A DNA stretch of 64,000 nt, from assembly GCF_004135735.1 (NCBI RefSeq), contig NZ_CP012670.1, positions 7,642,501 through 7,706,500 of the forward strand, in the 5' to 3' direction. Position 1 is the stretch's first letter. Each line of letters begins with the position of its first letter. The stretch is from Sorangium cellulosum (GTDB lineage Bacteria; Myxococcota_A; Polyangia; Polyangiales; Polyangiaceae). The notes under the pieces were generated by a model that worked only from the letters and a program-made list of their open reading frames with translations, was not told the DNA's origin and searched no databases. Made by a program: the position numbers and the translations under genes. Shown here piece by piece: positions 46,794-57,729 of the stretch.

Positions 46794-47313
46794 CCTGGAC
46801 ATGGTCGAGCACGTCGTCCGGGAGCTCGCCGGCGGCGCGCTGTCGGCCGCGGAGGTCGTGGGCCGCAAGCACGAGGTGTTCAGAACACTTCATGACAGGA
46901 TAGCCCTCATCGAGGGGTCGCTGGAGTTCATCCGCCTCTCGCGGCGCCGCTTCGAGCGGCTCGCGCTCGCGACCTCCGCGACGAAGGAGAACCAGCGGTT
47001 CGCGTTCACGCGGTTCGGCCTGGATCCGTTCTTCGATGTCGTCGTGACCGCCGAGGAGATCGCCCGGACCAAGCCCCACCCGGATCCGTACCTCAGGGCC
47101 TCGGCGAAGCTCGGCCTGGATCCGGGCGCGTGCCTGGTGATCGAGGATTCGACGAACGGGGTCCTGTCGGCCAAGAGAGCGGGCTGCGCGGTCGCGGCGA
47201 TCACCACGTCGTTCAGCCGGGAGGAGCTGGAAGGAGCGAACGCCGATCACCTGGTGGACAGCTTCTCCGAGCTCACCGCGCTGCTCGGGCTCGACGAAGG
47301 CCGCGCGCGGTAG
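46645..47313 (+). CDS. HAD-superfamily phosphatase (beta-phosphoglucomutase/phosphatase-like)
   Basis: A 222-residue HAD enzyme. Motif I is FDLDGVIIDTE, motif II is the Thr/Ser in ALATSATKE, motif III is the Lys in KPHPDPYL, and motif IV is VIEDSTNGV. The cap lies between motifs I and II (subfamily IA). Substrate is probably a small sugar phosphate; specificity cannot be read. The start at 46645 is at motif I and lies inside the long open tail of the M23 frame. Its codon use is good, so it is the real gene in this overlap. Confidence 0.9.
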   Translation: MNRPRALIFDLDGVIIDTERLHEEAKRITFERYGLSVPERLYAAFRGRSDLDMVEHVVRELAGGALSAAEVVGRKHEVFRTLHDRIALIEGSLEFIRLSRRRFERLALATSATKENQRFAFTRFGLDPFFDVVVTAEEIARTKPHPDPYLRASAKLGLDPGACLVIEDSTNGVLSAKRAGCAVAAITTSFSREELEGANADHLVDSFSELTALLGLDEGRAR

Positions 47314-47384
47314 CCACGGCAGCGCCGGCGGCGCCTCGCGCCCCCGTCGTCTTCCCGATCCCCGGCTCCCGGAGAGGCCGCGCG

Positions 47385-47855
47385 CTACAGCGGCAAGAGC
47401 AACAGCCCCTGCCGGGCGTCGAGCTGCTCCAGGAACCAGTCCCGGTGGCGCCGCTCCACCGCCAGCGCCGACCTCAGGACGTCGCGCGCGCGCTCGGTGA
47501 GGCCGTCGCGCGACAAGATCATCCGTTCATAAGCAGCGCAGCTGTCCTCCTCGTAATGCCTCATCGCCTCCAGGATCGCGCGATCCCCGACGACGCCGTT
47601 CGTCAGCGCCTTGCTCTTCAGCTTGGGTCGGATGGGGGTCTCGATGGGTGGGGCGCCGAGCTCCTGGGCCAGGTCGGCGAGCTCGTCGAGGTGGTGTTCG
47701 TGATCGCTCAGGAAGCTCGCCAGACGGCTCCTGTCGCCTGGGCGGCTCATCCGCGCGAGCGCCGCCGTGAAGGCGTCCACCGCGGACCAATTGAGCTCGA
47801 TCAGTTCAGTCAAGGACCCGATGAACGCGGCCTCGCCGCCGATCACGGACGCCAT
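47385..47855 (-). CDS. Ferritin-like (DUF2383-type) four-helix protein
   Basis: A 156-residue helical protein. The repeated patterns LTELIELNWSAVDAF, FLSDHEHHLDELADL, MRHYEEDSCAAYERM and ALAVERRHRDWFLEQL supply Glu/His residues spaced as in ferritin-like four-helix bundles. The family is linked to oxidative stress or metal handling, but the metal is not known. ATG 47855 is preceded by AGAGGAGCGAGATT. It is convergent with the HAD gene (72 nt gap). Longer upstream open frames are not supported. Confidence 0.87.
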   Translation of the reverse strand: MASVIGGEAAFIGSLTELIELNWSAVDAFTAALARMSRPGDRSRLASFLSDHEHHLDELADLAQELGAPPIETPIRPKLKSKALTNGVVGDRAILEAMRHYEEDSCAAYERMILSRDGLTERARDVLRSALAVERRHRDWFLEQLDARQGLLLLPL

Positions 47856-48320
47856 GGAATCTCGCTCCTCTCGACAGGAAGCGGGGCCGCCCGCGAAGGG
47901 ATGGTGGGCGGGTGCTTCTCCAGGTCTGCGACGCTCGCAAGCCGGATGCCGGAGCCCGCCTGTGCAGCGGCTATCCATCACGGCGCCCGAGACGCCCCGG
48001 AGGCTCGCGGCTTTCCGCGATTGTCGCGTCTGCCGCGCGGCCCCCGCGACCAGGGACGGAGTCCGCTCACACAGGCGATGCGACGGCTCAACCCACATCG
48101 AGGCCGCCATCGTCCCACGCGCGGCCCACCCGATCTGGAGCCGTGAACCCGCCGGCCGCACAGGCGATCTGGAGAACCCCCGCCCACGTCGAGCAAGGTC
48201 GCAGAGCGCCCGCATGCCCTGGACGGATCGAGCCGTGTCTCCGGCGGGCCGGAGGCCCGCCGTCGAGGCGTGGAGATGGAAAACGCGCCGGAAGGTGGGA
48301 GAGCTCGGGGCGCGGGGCCG
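47856..48320. other. Intergenic region, one hairpin
   Basis: This lies between the ferritin-like gene start and the small-protein stop (both minus strand). It contains the hairpin at 48243-48261 and the likely promoter of the ferritin-like gene. No other element was recognised. Confidence 0.5.
48243..48261 (-). terminator. Hairpin after the small helical protein gene
   Basis: GGCGGGCC pairs with GGCCCGCC over a GGA loop, 60 nt downstream of the small gene's stop on the minus strand. There is no T-run. Confidence 0.45.
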
Positions 48321-48539
48321 CTACTTCTTGCCGAACAGGCCGCCGATGGAGCTCGCGAGGCTGCCCACGTCCAGGTTGGCGATGGCGGGGGCCGCCGCGC
48401 CAAGCGCGGTGTCGACGTGGGCGGCGAGCGGCGCGGGGAGCTTCTGCTTCAGGAAATCGACCACCATCTCCACGGCCACGCGGGCCTTGTCCTCGGAGAT
48501 GCCAACTTTCTCTGCGACCTGCCGTACCAGCTCGTCCAT
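48321..48539 (-). CDS. Small helical protein of unknown function
   Basis: A 72-residue protein. Residues 1-35 form a predicted helix pair (LVRQVAEKVGISEDKARVAV) of the kind that opens DUF2267/DUF2780-like small proteins. A Pro-containing turn, a second helix and a Gly/Lys tail (GGLFGKK) follow. It lacks a signal peptide. The start at 48539 has a CGGAGC directly before it. Codon use supports a real gene. Hairpin copy C lies 84 nt upstream, between this gene and prs. Confidence 0.7.
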   Translation of the reverse strand: MDELVRQVAEKVGISEDKARVAVEMVVDFLKQKLPAPLAAHVDTALGAAAPAIANLDVGSLASSIGGLFGKK

Positions 48540-48622
48540 GGCTCCGACGCACGTCCTTTCTGCGCAACCGCGCTCCGGGGCAGAGGATCCACGCCTCGAT
48601 CCGCACCGGCAAGGGAATTCCG

Positions 48623-48750
48623 CGCGCGCGGGAGGCGCGGCACGTCGGGGGCTCACCGGAGGGGCTGAAGTGCAGGCGAGCCACCAGCGGGGCTCGCCGT
48701 CACGCAAGCCCTGGAGGTGAGCCCCCGACGTGCCGCGCCTCCCGCGCGCG
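48623..48750. repeat. Long hairpin element, copy C (perfect 34-bp outer stem)
   Basis: Bases 48623-48656 are the exact reverse complement of 48717-48750. The core (48657-48716) has CGGAGGGGCTGAAGTGCAGG and CACGCAAGCCCTGGAG, matching copies A, B and D. The outer stem sequence is unlike the other copies. It begins 3 nt beyond the prs stop (minus strand), so it would be at the 3' end of the prs transcript. Confidence 0.93.
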
Positions 48751-48753
48751 CTC

Positions 48754-49677
48754 TCAGGTCGCCCGCTCGAGCGCGCGCACGAGGAGCGGCGCCACCGAGC
48801 GCAGGGCGCCGGGCGCGTCGGCGAGCTGCTGGCTGCCAGGGTGCGAGTCGGTGCCGAGCAGCGTCGCGAACACGCCGGTCGCCCTGATCTTCTCGAGCGA
48901 GTCGCCCGGCAGCACGAGGTGGCTCGCCACGGCGTGGACCTTCGACGCCCCCGCGGCGAGGTACGCGCGCCCCGCCTGGACGAGCGAGGACCCCGTGCGC
49001 ACCATGTCATCGTAGATGACGACCTCGCGGCCGGACACGTCCGCGTTGACGCCCGTCACGCCGACGCCGCCCTCCCGCCGCTCCTTGTAGACGAACGCCG
49101 GCTCGACGCCGAGCGCGCGGGCCAGGCTCTGCACCCACTTGGCCCGGCCGGCGTCCGTCGCCGCGAGCACGTACGGGCGATCGCCCATGAGCTCGCGGAC
49201 CGCCTGCGTGATGAGCGGAGCGCCGTAGAGGTGGCGCGTCACGTGCGAGTCGCTGAAATAGAACTCGATGCCGTCGGTGTGCAGATCGAAGAGGAAGATG
49301 CGCGTCCCCGCGTCGCACGTGGGGATCGCCGAGATGAGCCGCGCCCGCGTCTTCGCCGTCACCACCTCGCCCGGCTTCACGGCCCTCTCCATGGTCGCGT
49401 AGCCGAAATACGGCATCACGATGGAGAGCGACCGGGCGCCGGCGCGGGAGATGGCGCAGCCGAGATCGTAGATCTCGAGCCAGTCGAGATCCTGAGGGGC
49501 GCCGCCGAGCAGGACCACATCGCGGCCCCAGCAGTCGACCGCGACGCGGAGGTAACGCTCGCCGTCCGGGAAGCACTTGCGCTCGACGAGGCCGCGCTCG
49601 AAGTCGCCCGCGGCCAGGAAGGCAGGCTCCAGGTACGCATACGAGCGGATCGTGATGAGGAGAGGGCGCTGGCTCAT
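48754..49677 (-). CDS. prs: Ribose-phosphate pyrophosphokinase
   Basis: A 307-residue enzyme that makes PRPP from ribose 5-phosphate and ATP for nucleotide, His and Trp synthesis. The PRPP-binding loop is VVIYDDMVRTGSS. The N-terminal half has FPDGERYLRV and a PYFGYATMERAVKPGE segment, a divergent form of the ATP-loop region PYYGYARQDRK found in typical Prs. This suggests a variant subfamily. The ATG overlaps the TGA of the upstream RluA-RlmI fusion gene (ATGA). A long hairpin starts right after its stop. Confidence 0.88.
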   Translation of the reverse strand: MSQRPLLITIRSYAYLEPAFLAAGDFERGLVERKCFPDGERYLRVAVDCWGRDVVLLGGAPQDLDWLEIYDLGCAISRAGARSLSIVMPYFGYATMERAVKPGEVVTAKTRARLISAIPTCDAGTRIFLFDLHTDGIEFYFSDSHVTRHLYGAPLITQAVRELMGDRPYVLAATDAGRAKWVQSLARALGVEPAFVYKERREGGVGVTGVNADVSGREVVIYDDMVRTGSSLVQAGRAYLAAGASKVHAVASHLVLPGDSLEKIRATGVFATLLGTDSHPGSQQLADAPGALRSVAPLLVRALERAT

Positions 49678-51647
49678 CGCCCACCTCGGCGGCGCGGCCG
49701 GGCCTTCGCGGCGGGGAGCTCCCTGGCCCCCCGGGGCGGCGCGGGCGGCGCGGAGGCCCCGGGAGCCCCCACGGTGATGAGGACGCTCTTCAGGTGGGGC
49801 TCTGCGCCTGGCTCGCTCGGGAAGTCGACGGGATCGGGGAGGTCTTTCATCTGCACGACGTCGCATCCTGCTTCACGCGCGGCCTCGTGCAAATGGCGCC
49901 GGAACTTCACGCGCGCGATGCCGCGGTGGTTGGTGCACGCCAGCATCCGGCCGCCCGGGGCGAGCAGGCGGAATGCGAGCGCGGCGAGCGCGCCGAAGTC
50001 GCTCGCCGCGCTGAAGCGGCTCTTCTTCGTCGTCGCGAAGCTCGGCGGATCGATCACGATGAGGTCGAAGCGCTGGCCGGCCTGCGCGGCCGCCTTGAGC
50101 CACGGGAACACGTCGGCCTCGACCACGACGTGCGCCGCCGCGCCCGCGCCGATCGCGTCGAGGTTGTCGCGCGCCCAGGCGAGCGCGCCCCGGGACACGT
50201 CGACCGTGACGCTCTCGCGCGCGCCGCCCGCCACGGCCGCGACGGTGAACGCGCCCGTGTAGGCGAACAGGTTCAGCACCCGCGCGCCCCCGGCGAGCTC
50301 GCGCAGCCGCCGCCGGTTCTCGCGCTGATCGAGGAAGATGCCGGTCGAGAGCCCGTCGCCGAGCCGCACCTTGTACGGCAGGCCGTGCTCGAGGACGGTG
50401 AGCTCGTCCGGCGCGTCCTGCCCGCGCACGGCGTGCCGCGGCGCGAACTCCTCGCGCCGCGCGTCGACGATGACGCTCGCGTGCTTCGGGCGCACCTTGA
50501 GGTAAACGCCCTTCGCCCCGAGGCGGTGGGCGGCGTCGAGCACGACCTCCCGCGGCGGCGCGCCCGGCTCGCCCTCGCCCGCGCCGAAGAGCGACACCAC
50601 GAGGTGCTCGCCGTACAGGTCGACCGAGACGGAGGGGAGCCCGTCGCCCGCGCCGTGGACGAGCCGGAGCGCCGTGGTGTCGCCCGCGCGCGCGACGCCG
50701 TAGCGCCGCTCGGCGGCCTCGCGCATGGCCCGCTCGACGGCCGCGACGCCCCCCGCGTACGGGTCCGCCGGCGCGGCCGAGAGCCACGCCGCGAACGCCT
50801 CCGGCAGCCGCGCGCGGAACGCGACGGGCGCGCCCGTGGCCGGGTGATCGAGGCGGAGCTCGGCCGCGTGCAGGAGCAGGCGCGCGGCCCCGGGGCCGCC
50901 GTAGAGCGGATCGCCGGCGATGGGCAGGCCGATCGCGGCGAGCTGCACGCGGAGCTGGTGGGTGCGGCCGGTCTCGGGCCGGAGCTCGAGCAGGGCGCGG
51001 TCGCCGCGGCGCTCCAGGAGCCGGTAATGGGTGATCGCCAGCGTGCCGCCCGCGTCCTTCCCCGCGCCGGACGCGGCCTTTCCGACGCCGCCCGCGGCCT
51101 TCCCCGCGCCGCCCGCGGCCTTCCCCATGCCGCCCGCGGCCTTCCCCATGCCGCCCGCGGCCTTCCCCATGCCGCCCGCGGCCTTCCCTGGCCGCGCCGC
51201 GCGCGCGGGCCGCGCCGGACGCGGGCCGCCCGCCTCGGCGATCGCGCGCATGGCGCCGCCCGGCGCCGGCACGAGCCGGTGTCGCAGGGTGCCGCGCGGC
51301 GCGCGCTCGCCGAAGCCGGCGACGGCGGCGACATACGTCTTCTGTACGGTGCGCCCCTCGAACTGCCGCGCGACGGCGGCGTTCGCCTCGCGCCGCCGCG
51401 TGAACAGGAGCACGCCGGAGGTGTCGCGATCGAGCCGCTGGTGGATCCCGAGGTACGCCTCGTCGTCGCCCCGGGCGCGGAGGAAGGCGCGGAGGCGCGT
51501 CACCACGTCGTCGAGCCGATCCGGCTCGGGCGCGTGCGTCGACACGAAAGCCGGCTTGTCGACCACGATGAGATCCTCGTCCTCGGCGAGGATCCACTCC
51601 GGGTGGAAGTCAGGAAAGAGCTCGGAGAGGGGGAGTCGTGGGATCAT
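49674..51647 (-). CDS. RluA-type pseudouridine synthase / RlmI-like methyltransferase fusion
   Basis: A 657-residue two-enzyme protein. Residues about 15-300 are an RluA-family pseudouridine synthase with GIHQRLDRDTSGVLLF (catalytic Asp in RLDRDTSG) and RPETGRTHQLRVQL. Within this domain, about residues 155-200, is a Lys/Ala/Gly insertion with six 21-bp repeats. Residues about 320-635 are an RlmI-like SAM-dependent rRNA methyltransferase with LNLFAYTGAFTVAA, the acidic VTVDVSRGAL and VIDPPSF. Both halves look active. The fusion should modify rRNA at two sites. ATG 51647 has no strong Shine-Dalgarno. Confidence 0.92.
   Translation of the reverse strand: MIPRLPLSELFPDFHPEWILAEDEDLIVVDKPAFVSTHAPEPDRLDDVVTRLRAFLRARGDDEAYLGIHQRLDRDTSGVLLFTRRREANAAVARQFEGRTVQKTYVAAVAGFGERAPRGTLRHRLVPAPGGAMRAIAEAGGPRPARPARAARPGKAAGGMGKAAGGMGKAAGGMGKAAGGAGKAAGGVGKAASGAGKDAGGTLAITHYRLLERRGDRALLELRPETGRTHQLRVQLAAIGLPIAGDPLYGGPGAARLLLHAAELRLDHPATGAPVAFRARLPEAFAAWLSAAPADPYAGGVAAVERAMREAAERRYGVARAGDTTALRLVHGAGDGLPSVSVDLYGEHLVVSLFGAGEGEPGAPPREVVLDAAHRLGAKGVYLKVRPKHASVIVDARREEFAPRHAVRGQDAPDELTVLEHGLPYKVRLGDGLSTGIFLDQRENRRRLRELAGGARVLNLFAYTGAFTVAAVAGGARESVTVDVSRGALAWARDNLDAIGAGAAAHVVVEADVFPWLKAAAQAGQRFDLIVIDPPSFATTKKSRFSAASDFGALAALAFRLLAPGGRMLACTNHRGIARVKFRRHLHEAAREAGCDVVQMKDLPDPVDFPSEPGAEPHLKSVLITVGAPGASAPPAPPRGARELPAAKARPRRRGGR
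51058..51183. repeat. 21-bp in-frame minisatellite, 6 units
   Basis: TTCCCCATGCCGCCCGCGGC-type units start at 51058, 51079, 51100, 51121, 51142 and 51163; the last three are identical. They encode GKAAGGM-type heptads inside the pseudouridine synthase domain. Confidence 0.92.
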
Positions 51648-52170
51648 CAATTCTGCTTGACGTCGGTGCCGGGCGGCGGGGCGGCCGCGGGCGTCGCGAT
51701 CGGCGACGGCGCGGAGGCCGCGGGCGAGGCGCCTCGCGCCGCGCCGCCCGGCGCGGCGCAGGCCGCCGCGGTCAGGCGGGCGGACGCGTCGGGGGCGGCG
51801 AGGGCGGCGAGGCAGGGGCAATTCATCGAAGGGATCGCTTGCGCGGGCGTGTGCGGCGCGTGTTCTAGGACAGGTAGGGCCCAGGAGGTAGCGCCTATCT
51901 CCGCCGTCCGCGCTGCGCGCGGCGTCGACGCGCCCCTCGCGTCGTCGCCCGGGCGCGGGCGGCGCGCGGGCCATCACGGAGGACGATTCGCGCCCTGGCC
52001 GAAAGCGCACCGCGCCGCCCGACGGGGGGGGGACGCGGGGAACGCGGGGGGCACGCGGGCTGCGCGCGGTGTCGACGCGCGTCGCGCGGTCCGCAAGGCA
52101 CGCCGCGGACATGACCGGACGAGACCATGTCTTGACCCTTATTTCCACGTAGCCCAAACTCTCCGATCGC
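51648..52170. other. Divergent intergenic region
   Basis: This lies between the RluA-RlmI gene (minus) and the phosphatase gene (plus). A similar stretch, GCGCGCGGYGTCGACGCG, appears at about 51914 and 52062. A TTGACC at 52133 is a possible -35 element for the phosphatase gene. No gene was supported. Confidence 0.5.
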
Positions 52171-53445
52171 ATGCGCGTGAGCACACCCTCCCTGATCGAT
52201 GCGTCGTCGCTCATCCTGATCCTGGACGTGTCGCGCAAGCTCGCGGCGCCATGCGACCTCACAGAGCTGCTCGAGCTCATCATCAAGACGGGGCGGGAGG
52301 TGATAGGCGCCGACCGCGGGAGCGTCTTCCTGTACGACGAGGAGGCCAAAGAGCTCTACTCGCGGGTGGCGACGGGGGAGTCGTCAATCCGCGTCAGCAT
52401 CGACAAGGGCATCGCCGGCGAGTGCGCGCGCAAGCGCCAGACCGTCGTCGTCGACGACTGCTATGCCGATCCGCGGTTCAATCAGGAGATCGACCGCCGG
52501 ACGGGATATCACACGAAATCCGTGATCACGGTGCCCCTCATCGGGCTCGACGACAGGCTCGTCGGCGTGCTCCAGATGCTGAATTCGGCGGCCGGCCACT
52601 TCGGCCCGGACGAGCGCGACGTGGCGGAGCTGCTCGCGTCCCAGGCGGCCGTCGCCGTGCAGCGCACGCTCCTGCTCGAGGAGCGCATGATCAAGCTGAA
52701 GCTCGAGCACGACCTCACCATCGCGCGCGAGATCCAGCAGAACGTCCTCCTGCGGCGGCTCCCGCGCTGCCCGGGATACTCGCTGTCGGCGTTCAGCAAG
52801 CCGGCGGACGACACCGGCGGCGACATCTACGACGTCATCCAGCTCGACGAGCGCTCGGACGCGTCGCCGCTCCTCCTGCTCCTGGCCGACGCGGCGGGCC
52901 ACGGCATCGGCTCCGCGCTCAGCGTGACGCAGTTCCGCGCGATGCTCCGGATCGGCCTCCGGCTCTCGGCGGACATGGAGGCGCTGGTGCACCACATCAA
53001 CCAGCAGCTCATCGACGACCTGCCGGGAGACCGCTTCATCACGGCGTTCCTCGGGACGCTGGACCCGACGACGCACCAGATCCGCTACCACGCCGCCGGC
53101 CAGGGGCCGCTCCTCCATTACCGGGCGAACGAGGGGCAGGTCATCTGGCGCGAGCCGACGACGACGCCGCTCGGCATGTTCAAGGATCTCGACCTCCCCG
53201 CCGCGCCGCCCATCGTGATGGCGCCCGGCGATCTCCTCGTGCTGCTCACCGACGGCTTCTACGAGTACCAGGACGCCGCCGGGCAGGTGTTCGGCAAGGA
53301 GCGCGTCGGCGACCTCATCCACCGGCTGCACGCGCGGCCCACGTCCGACATCCTGGGCGCGCTCCTCGCCGAGGTCCGCCGGTTCGCCGGCTCGGCGCGG
53401 CAGATTGACGATCTCACCGCGCTCGTCCTCAAGCGCGACGCCTGA
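52171..53445 (+). CDS. GAF-domain SpoIIE-type (PP2C) phosphatase
   Basis: A 424-residue cytoplasmic regulator. A GAF sensor domain (about 20-170) is joined by a helical linker (about 170-205) to a SpoIIE phosphatase domain. Metal-binding motifs are present: DDTGGDIYD (about 212-220), LADAAGHGIGSAL and the late DGFYEYQ and QIDDLTALVL. Such proteins dephosphorylate anti-anti-sigma factors or similar targets in response to small molecules. No STAS or RsbW partner is adjacent. ATG 52171 is used. Confidence 0.92.
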   Translation: MRVSTPSLIDASSLILILDVSRKLAAPCDLTELLELIIKTGREVIGADRGSVFLYDEEAKELYSRVATGESSIRVSIDKGIAGECARKRQTVVVDDCYADPRFNQEIDRRTGYHTKSVITVPLIGLDDRLVGVLQMLNSAAGHFGPDERDVAELLASQAAVAVQRTLLLEERMIKLKLEHDLTIAREIQQNVLLRRLPRCPGYSLSAFSKPADDTGGDIYDVIQLDERSDASPLLLLLADAAGHGIGSALSVTQFRAMLRIGLRLSADMEALVHHINQQLIDDLPGDRFITAFLGTLDPTTHQIRYHAAGQGPLLHYRANEGQVIWREPTTTPLGMFKDLDLPAAPPIVMAPGDLLVLLTDGFYEYQDAAGQVFGKERVGDLIHRLHARPTSDILGALLAEVRRFAGSARQIDDLTALVLKRDA

Positions 53446-53500
53446 CGCCGCCCGGACCACGCCGGCCGGGGCCGGCCGCCGGACCGGCAGGGCCGACCGT

Positions 53501-53562
53501 CCCTCCGCTCGTTTCGGCCCGGGCCGCCCGCCCCTCCGCTCGTTTCGGCCCGGGCCGCCCGC
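53501..53562. repeat. 31-bp tandem duplication
   Basis: CCCTCCGCTCGTTTCGGCCC plus GGGCCGCCCGC occurs twice in tandem (53501-53531 and 53532-53562), in the leader region before purL. Confidence 0.88.
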
Positions 53563-53616
53563 CGTCGCGCTTCCCCTTCTTCCCCTCCCCTCGTCCTTGC
53601 GCTAGCTAGGCGCGCG

Positions 53617-55974
<2,358 letters not shown>

Positions 55975-56021
55975 CCACAGGTCCGCTCGGGGCGTTGCCG
56001 CCGCGCGCCCCGTCGTGCGGG

Positions 56022-56084
56022 CGGTGGGGCGCGCCGGGGGCTCCCCTCCTCGTCCGGGCCGCTGGAGCGCGGGCCGGAGGGGCG
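56022..56084. repeat. Possible decayed copy of the long hairpin element
   Basis: This stretch has CGCCGGGGGCTCCCCTCC (like the left arm of copy A) followed by CTGGAGCGCGGGCCGGAGGGG, but no matching right arm. It lies between purL and the NTF2-like gene. It may be a truncated copy. Confidence 0.4.
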
Positions 56085-56098
56085 ATAACGTCCTCTTC

Positions 56099-56617
56099 AT
56101 GAAGCGCTGGTTTCCGCTCGGGCTCATCGCCCTCGGCGTCGTCCTCGCCGCGGTGGCGTTCCTGCGCTCGCCCTCCGAGGAGGACCGGATCCGCGAGCGG
56201 CTCGTCCAGCTCGAGGGCGCGGTGCGCATCGACGAGGGCGAGCGCAATCCGCTGGTGCGCCACGGCCGCGTCCGCAAGGAGTTCGCCGAGATCTTCACCG
56301 GCGAGGCGACGGCGCGGGTCGAGGAGCTCGGCGCGCGGGTCCGCGGCCGCGACGAGCTCACGGCGGCCGCGACCAAGGCGGTGGGCCTCTATCAATCCGC
56401 GGACGTGAGCTTCGATGACGTGGAGATCCAGATCGATCCCGCCGGCATGGTCGCCGAGGTGATCGCCACCGCGACGGTCACGGGCGCCCGGCACGGGCAG
56501 CCGGCTCGACGCGACGAGCGGCCGGTGACGCTCCGGCTCGAGAAGGTCGACGACGACTGGAAGATCATCGCCGCCACCGTCGAGCCCCGGCGCCAGCCCG
56601 GCGACGACGGCCCCTGA
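56099..56617 (+). CDS. Membrane-anchored NTF2-like (SnoaL-type) protein
   Basis: A 172-residue protein. One N-terminal membrane anchor (residues 5-22, Lys-Arg in front) is followed by a compact domain. The layout (EEDRIRERLVQLEGAV helix, then strands around EVIATATVTGARHGQP and VTLRLEKVDDDWKIIAATV) is that of NTF2-like folds with a C-terminal beta sheet. These folds bind small ligands or act as periplasmic accessory domains; the ligand is unknown. Downstream of purL by about 120 bp. Confidence 0.8.
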   Translation: MKRWFPLGLIALGVVLAAVAFLRSPSEEDRIRERLVQLEGAVRIDEGERNPLVRHGRVRKEFAEIFTGEATARVEELGARVRGRDELTAAATKAVGLYQSADVSFDDVEIQIDPAGMVAEVIATATVTGARHGQPARRDERPVTLRLEKVDDDWKIIAATVEPRRQPGDDGP

Positions 56618-57729
56618 CGCGGGGGGCGCGGGGCGCCTGCGCCGCACAAAAAAGAAAGGCCGGACGGGGAGCCCCGCCGGCCTCAGGCCCGCTGCCGCGG
56701 GCCCACCAGGGCCGCAGACGATCGCCGGTGGACAGGGGCCGCCGGCGGCGTCTGGAGTGGCCCGGTCACGAGACGATGAACGCCCGGTACCTCAACAAGC
56801 GATGCGAAGCTCGATAAGAAAGGAAAAGGGTCAAGCCGAAGCGAAGAGAAGTGACCAAGCGAAAAGAAGCCAGGTACAAGCGAACGAGAAGTCAATCGAA
56901 GCGCAAAGCGAAGACTCAAGCAGAAGCAGAGACGGGAAGCGAAGGGGCAAGCACAGGCGAAAGCATCAAGCCAAGCAGCACAAGCTGATCACCAAGCCAG
57001 AGTCGAACCTGAAGACGGGATCAAGCATCAAGAGAAGCTCAGGCCAAAATCGACAAGCTGATCACGATAAGCCAACACAAGCGACGACGCGGGCTGCGCG
57101 CTCCTCAACCACCCTCCTTACTCGCCTCGCAAGGCGGCTGACGTCACGTACACCGAAGCTCTGGCCGGGGTCCGGCAACAAGTCATCGAAGGCTCTCGAC
57201 AGCGAGGCCCTGGCAGATCGAGCGGCGGCGAGGTCACGACCGCCCGGCGCTCCCGGCCGACGATCACCTCCTCGCTCGGCGCCCCCGGAGGACCGGGCCG
57301 CGCGATGCGAACGACACGAAAGCGACGTCGCGCCCTTCAGCTCTCCATGCAACCGACGCAACAGAGCGGCCTTCCGGAGCGACATCTTGTGGACACATCG
57401 AGCAACCGGCGGGCCAACGGCGAGGGCGCGGTGGGGTCGGCCACCTCCGGCGGAAAACACGCTGAAACCCGCCCTTTACGACGCGGTGCACCGCCCGGAA
57501 AGCGGCTCCGGTCATACATTTCTGCAGGTGCCGCCCTGATCCACGGATGGATTCAGATCCAGAACGGAATCATCACCTGGACACAAGTATGTCCCCCACG
57601 GCTGCGGCGCTCGGCGTTGCTCATGCCATGAGATCGAAGAAATTCTGTCACACGAGACGGCGTCGCGCAGTATTTACCGAGCGGCGGGACGCAGCACGCG
57701 GTGCGCGCTCCTGATGGCAGCCGGGCTGC
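56618..57729. other. 1.1-kb non-coding region with AAGC-rich purine-skewed segment
   Basis: Bases 56780-57080 of the plus strand are purine-rich and packed with AAGC words (about twenty), and are far less GC-rich than the genes around. The longest open frame here (56757-57539, plus) is Lys/Ser/Arg-rich and has non-genomic codon use, so I do not call it a gene. A minus-strand intrinsic terminator with a T-run lies at 56648-56683, which would fit a minus-strand transcript through this region. No tRNA-, tmRNA- or RNase P-like motif was found. Confidence 0.5.
56648..56683 (-). terminator. Intrinsic terminator, minus strand
   Basis: AGGCCGG...CCGGCCT outer stem with CGGGG/CCCCG inside it. Read on the minus strand, it is followed by TTTCTTTTTT. 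It is the only canonical stem plus T-run seen in the window. It may end a transcript from the COG4324 gene or a non-coding RNA upstream on that strand. Confidence 0.75.

Noticed and set aside
49794..53408. A 1204-codon plus-strand open frame
   Set aside because: It runs antisense to the RluA-RlmI gene and out of frame with the phosphatase gene; no domain is visible.
56998..57015. tRNA T-loop-like word (minus strand GGTTCGACT)
   Set aside because: The flanking bases do not form a T-stem and no acceptor or anticodon arm could be built.
56757..57539. A 260-codon Lys/Ser/Arg-rich open frame
   Set aside because: Third positions are not GC-rich, there is no domain, and the bases are AAGC-rich low complexity. 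It was treated as non-coding, though a basic histone-like protein is not fully excluded.
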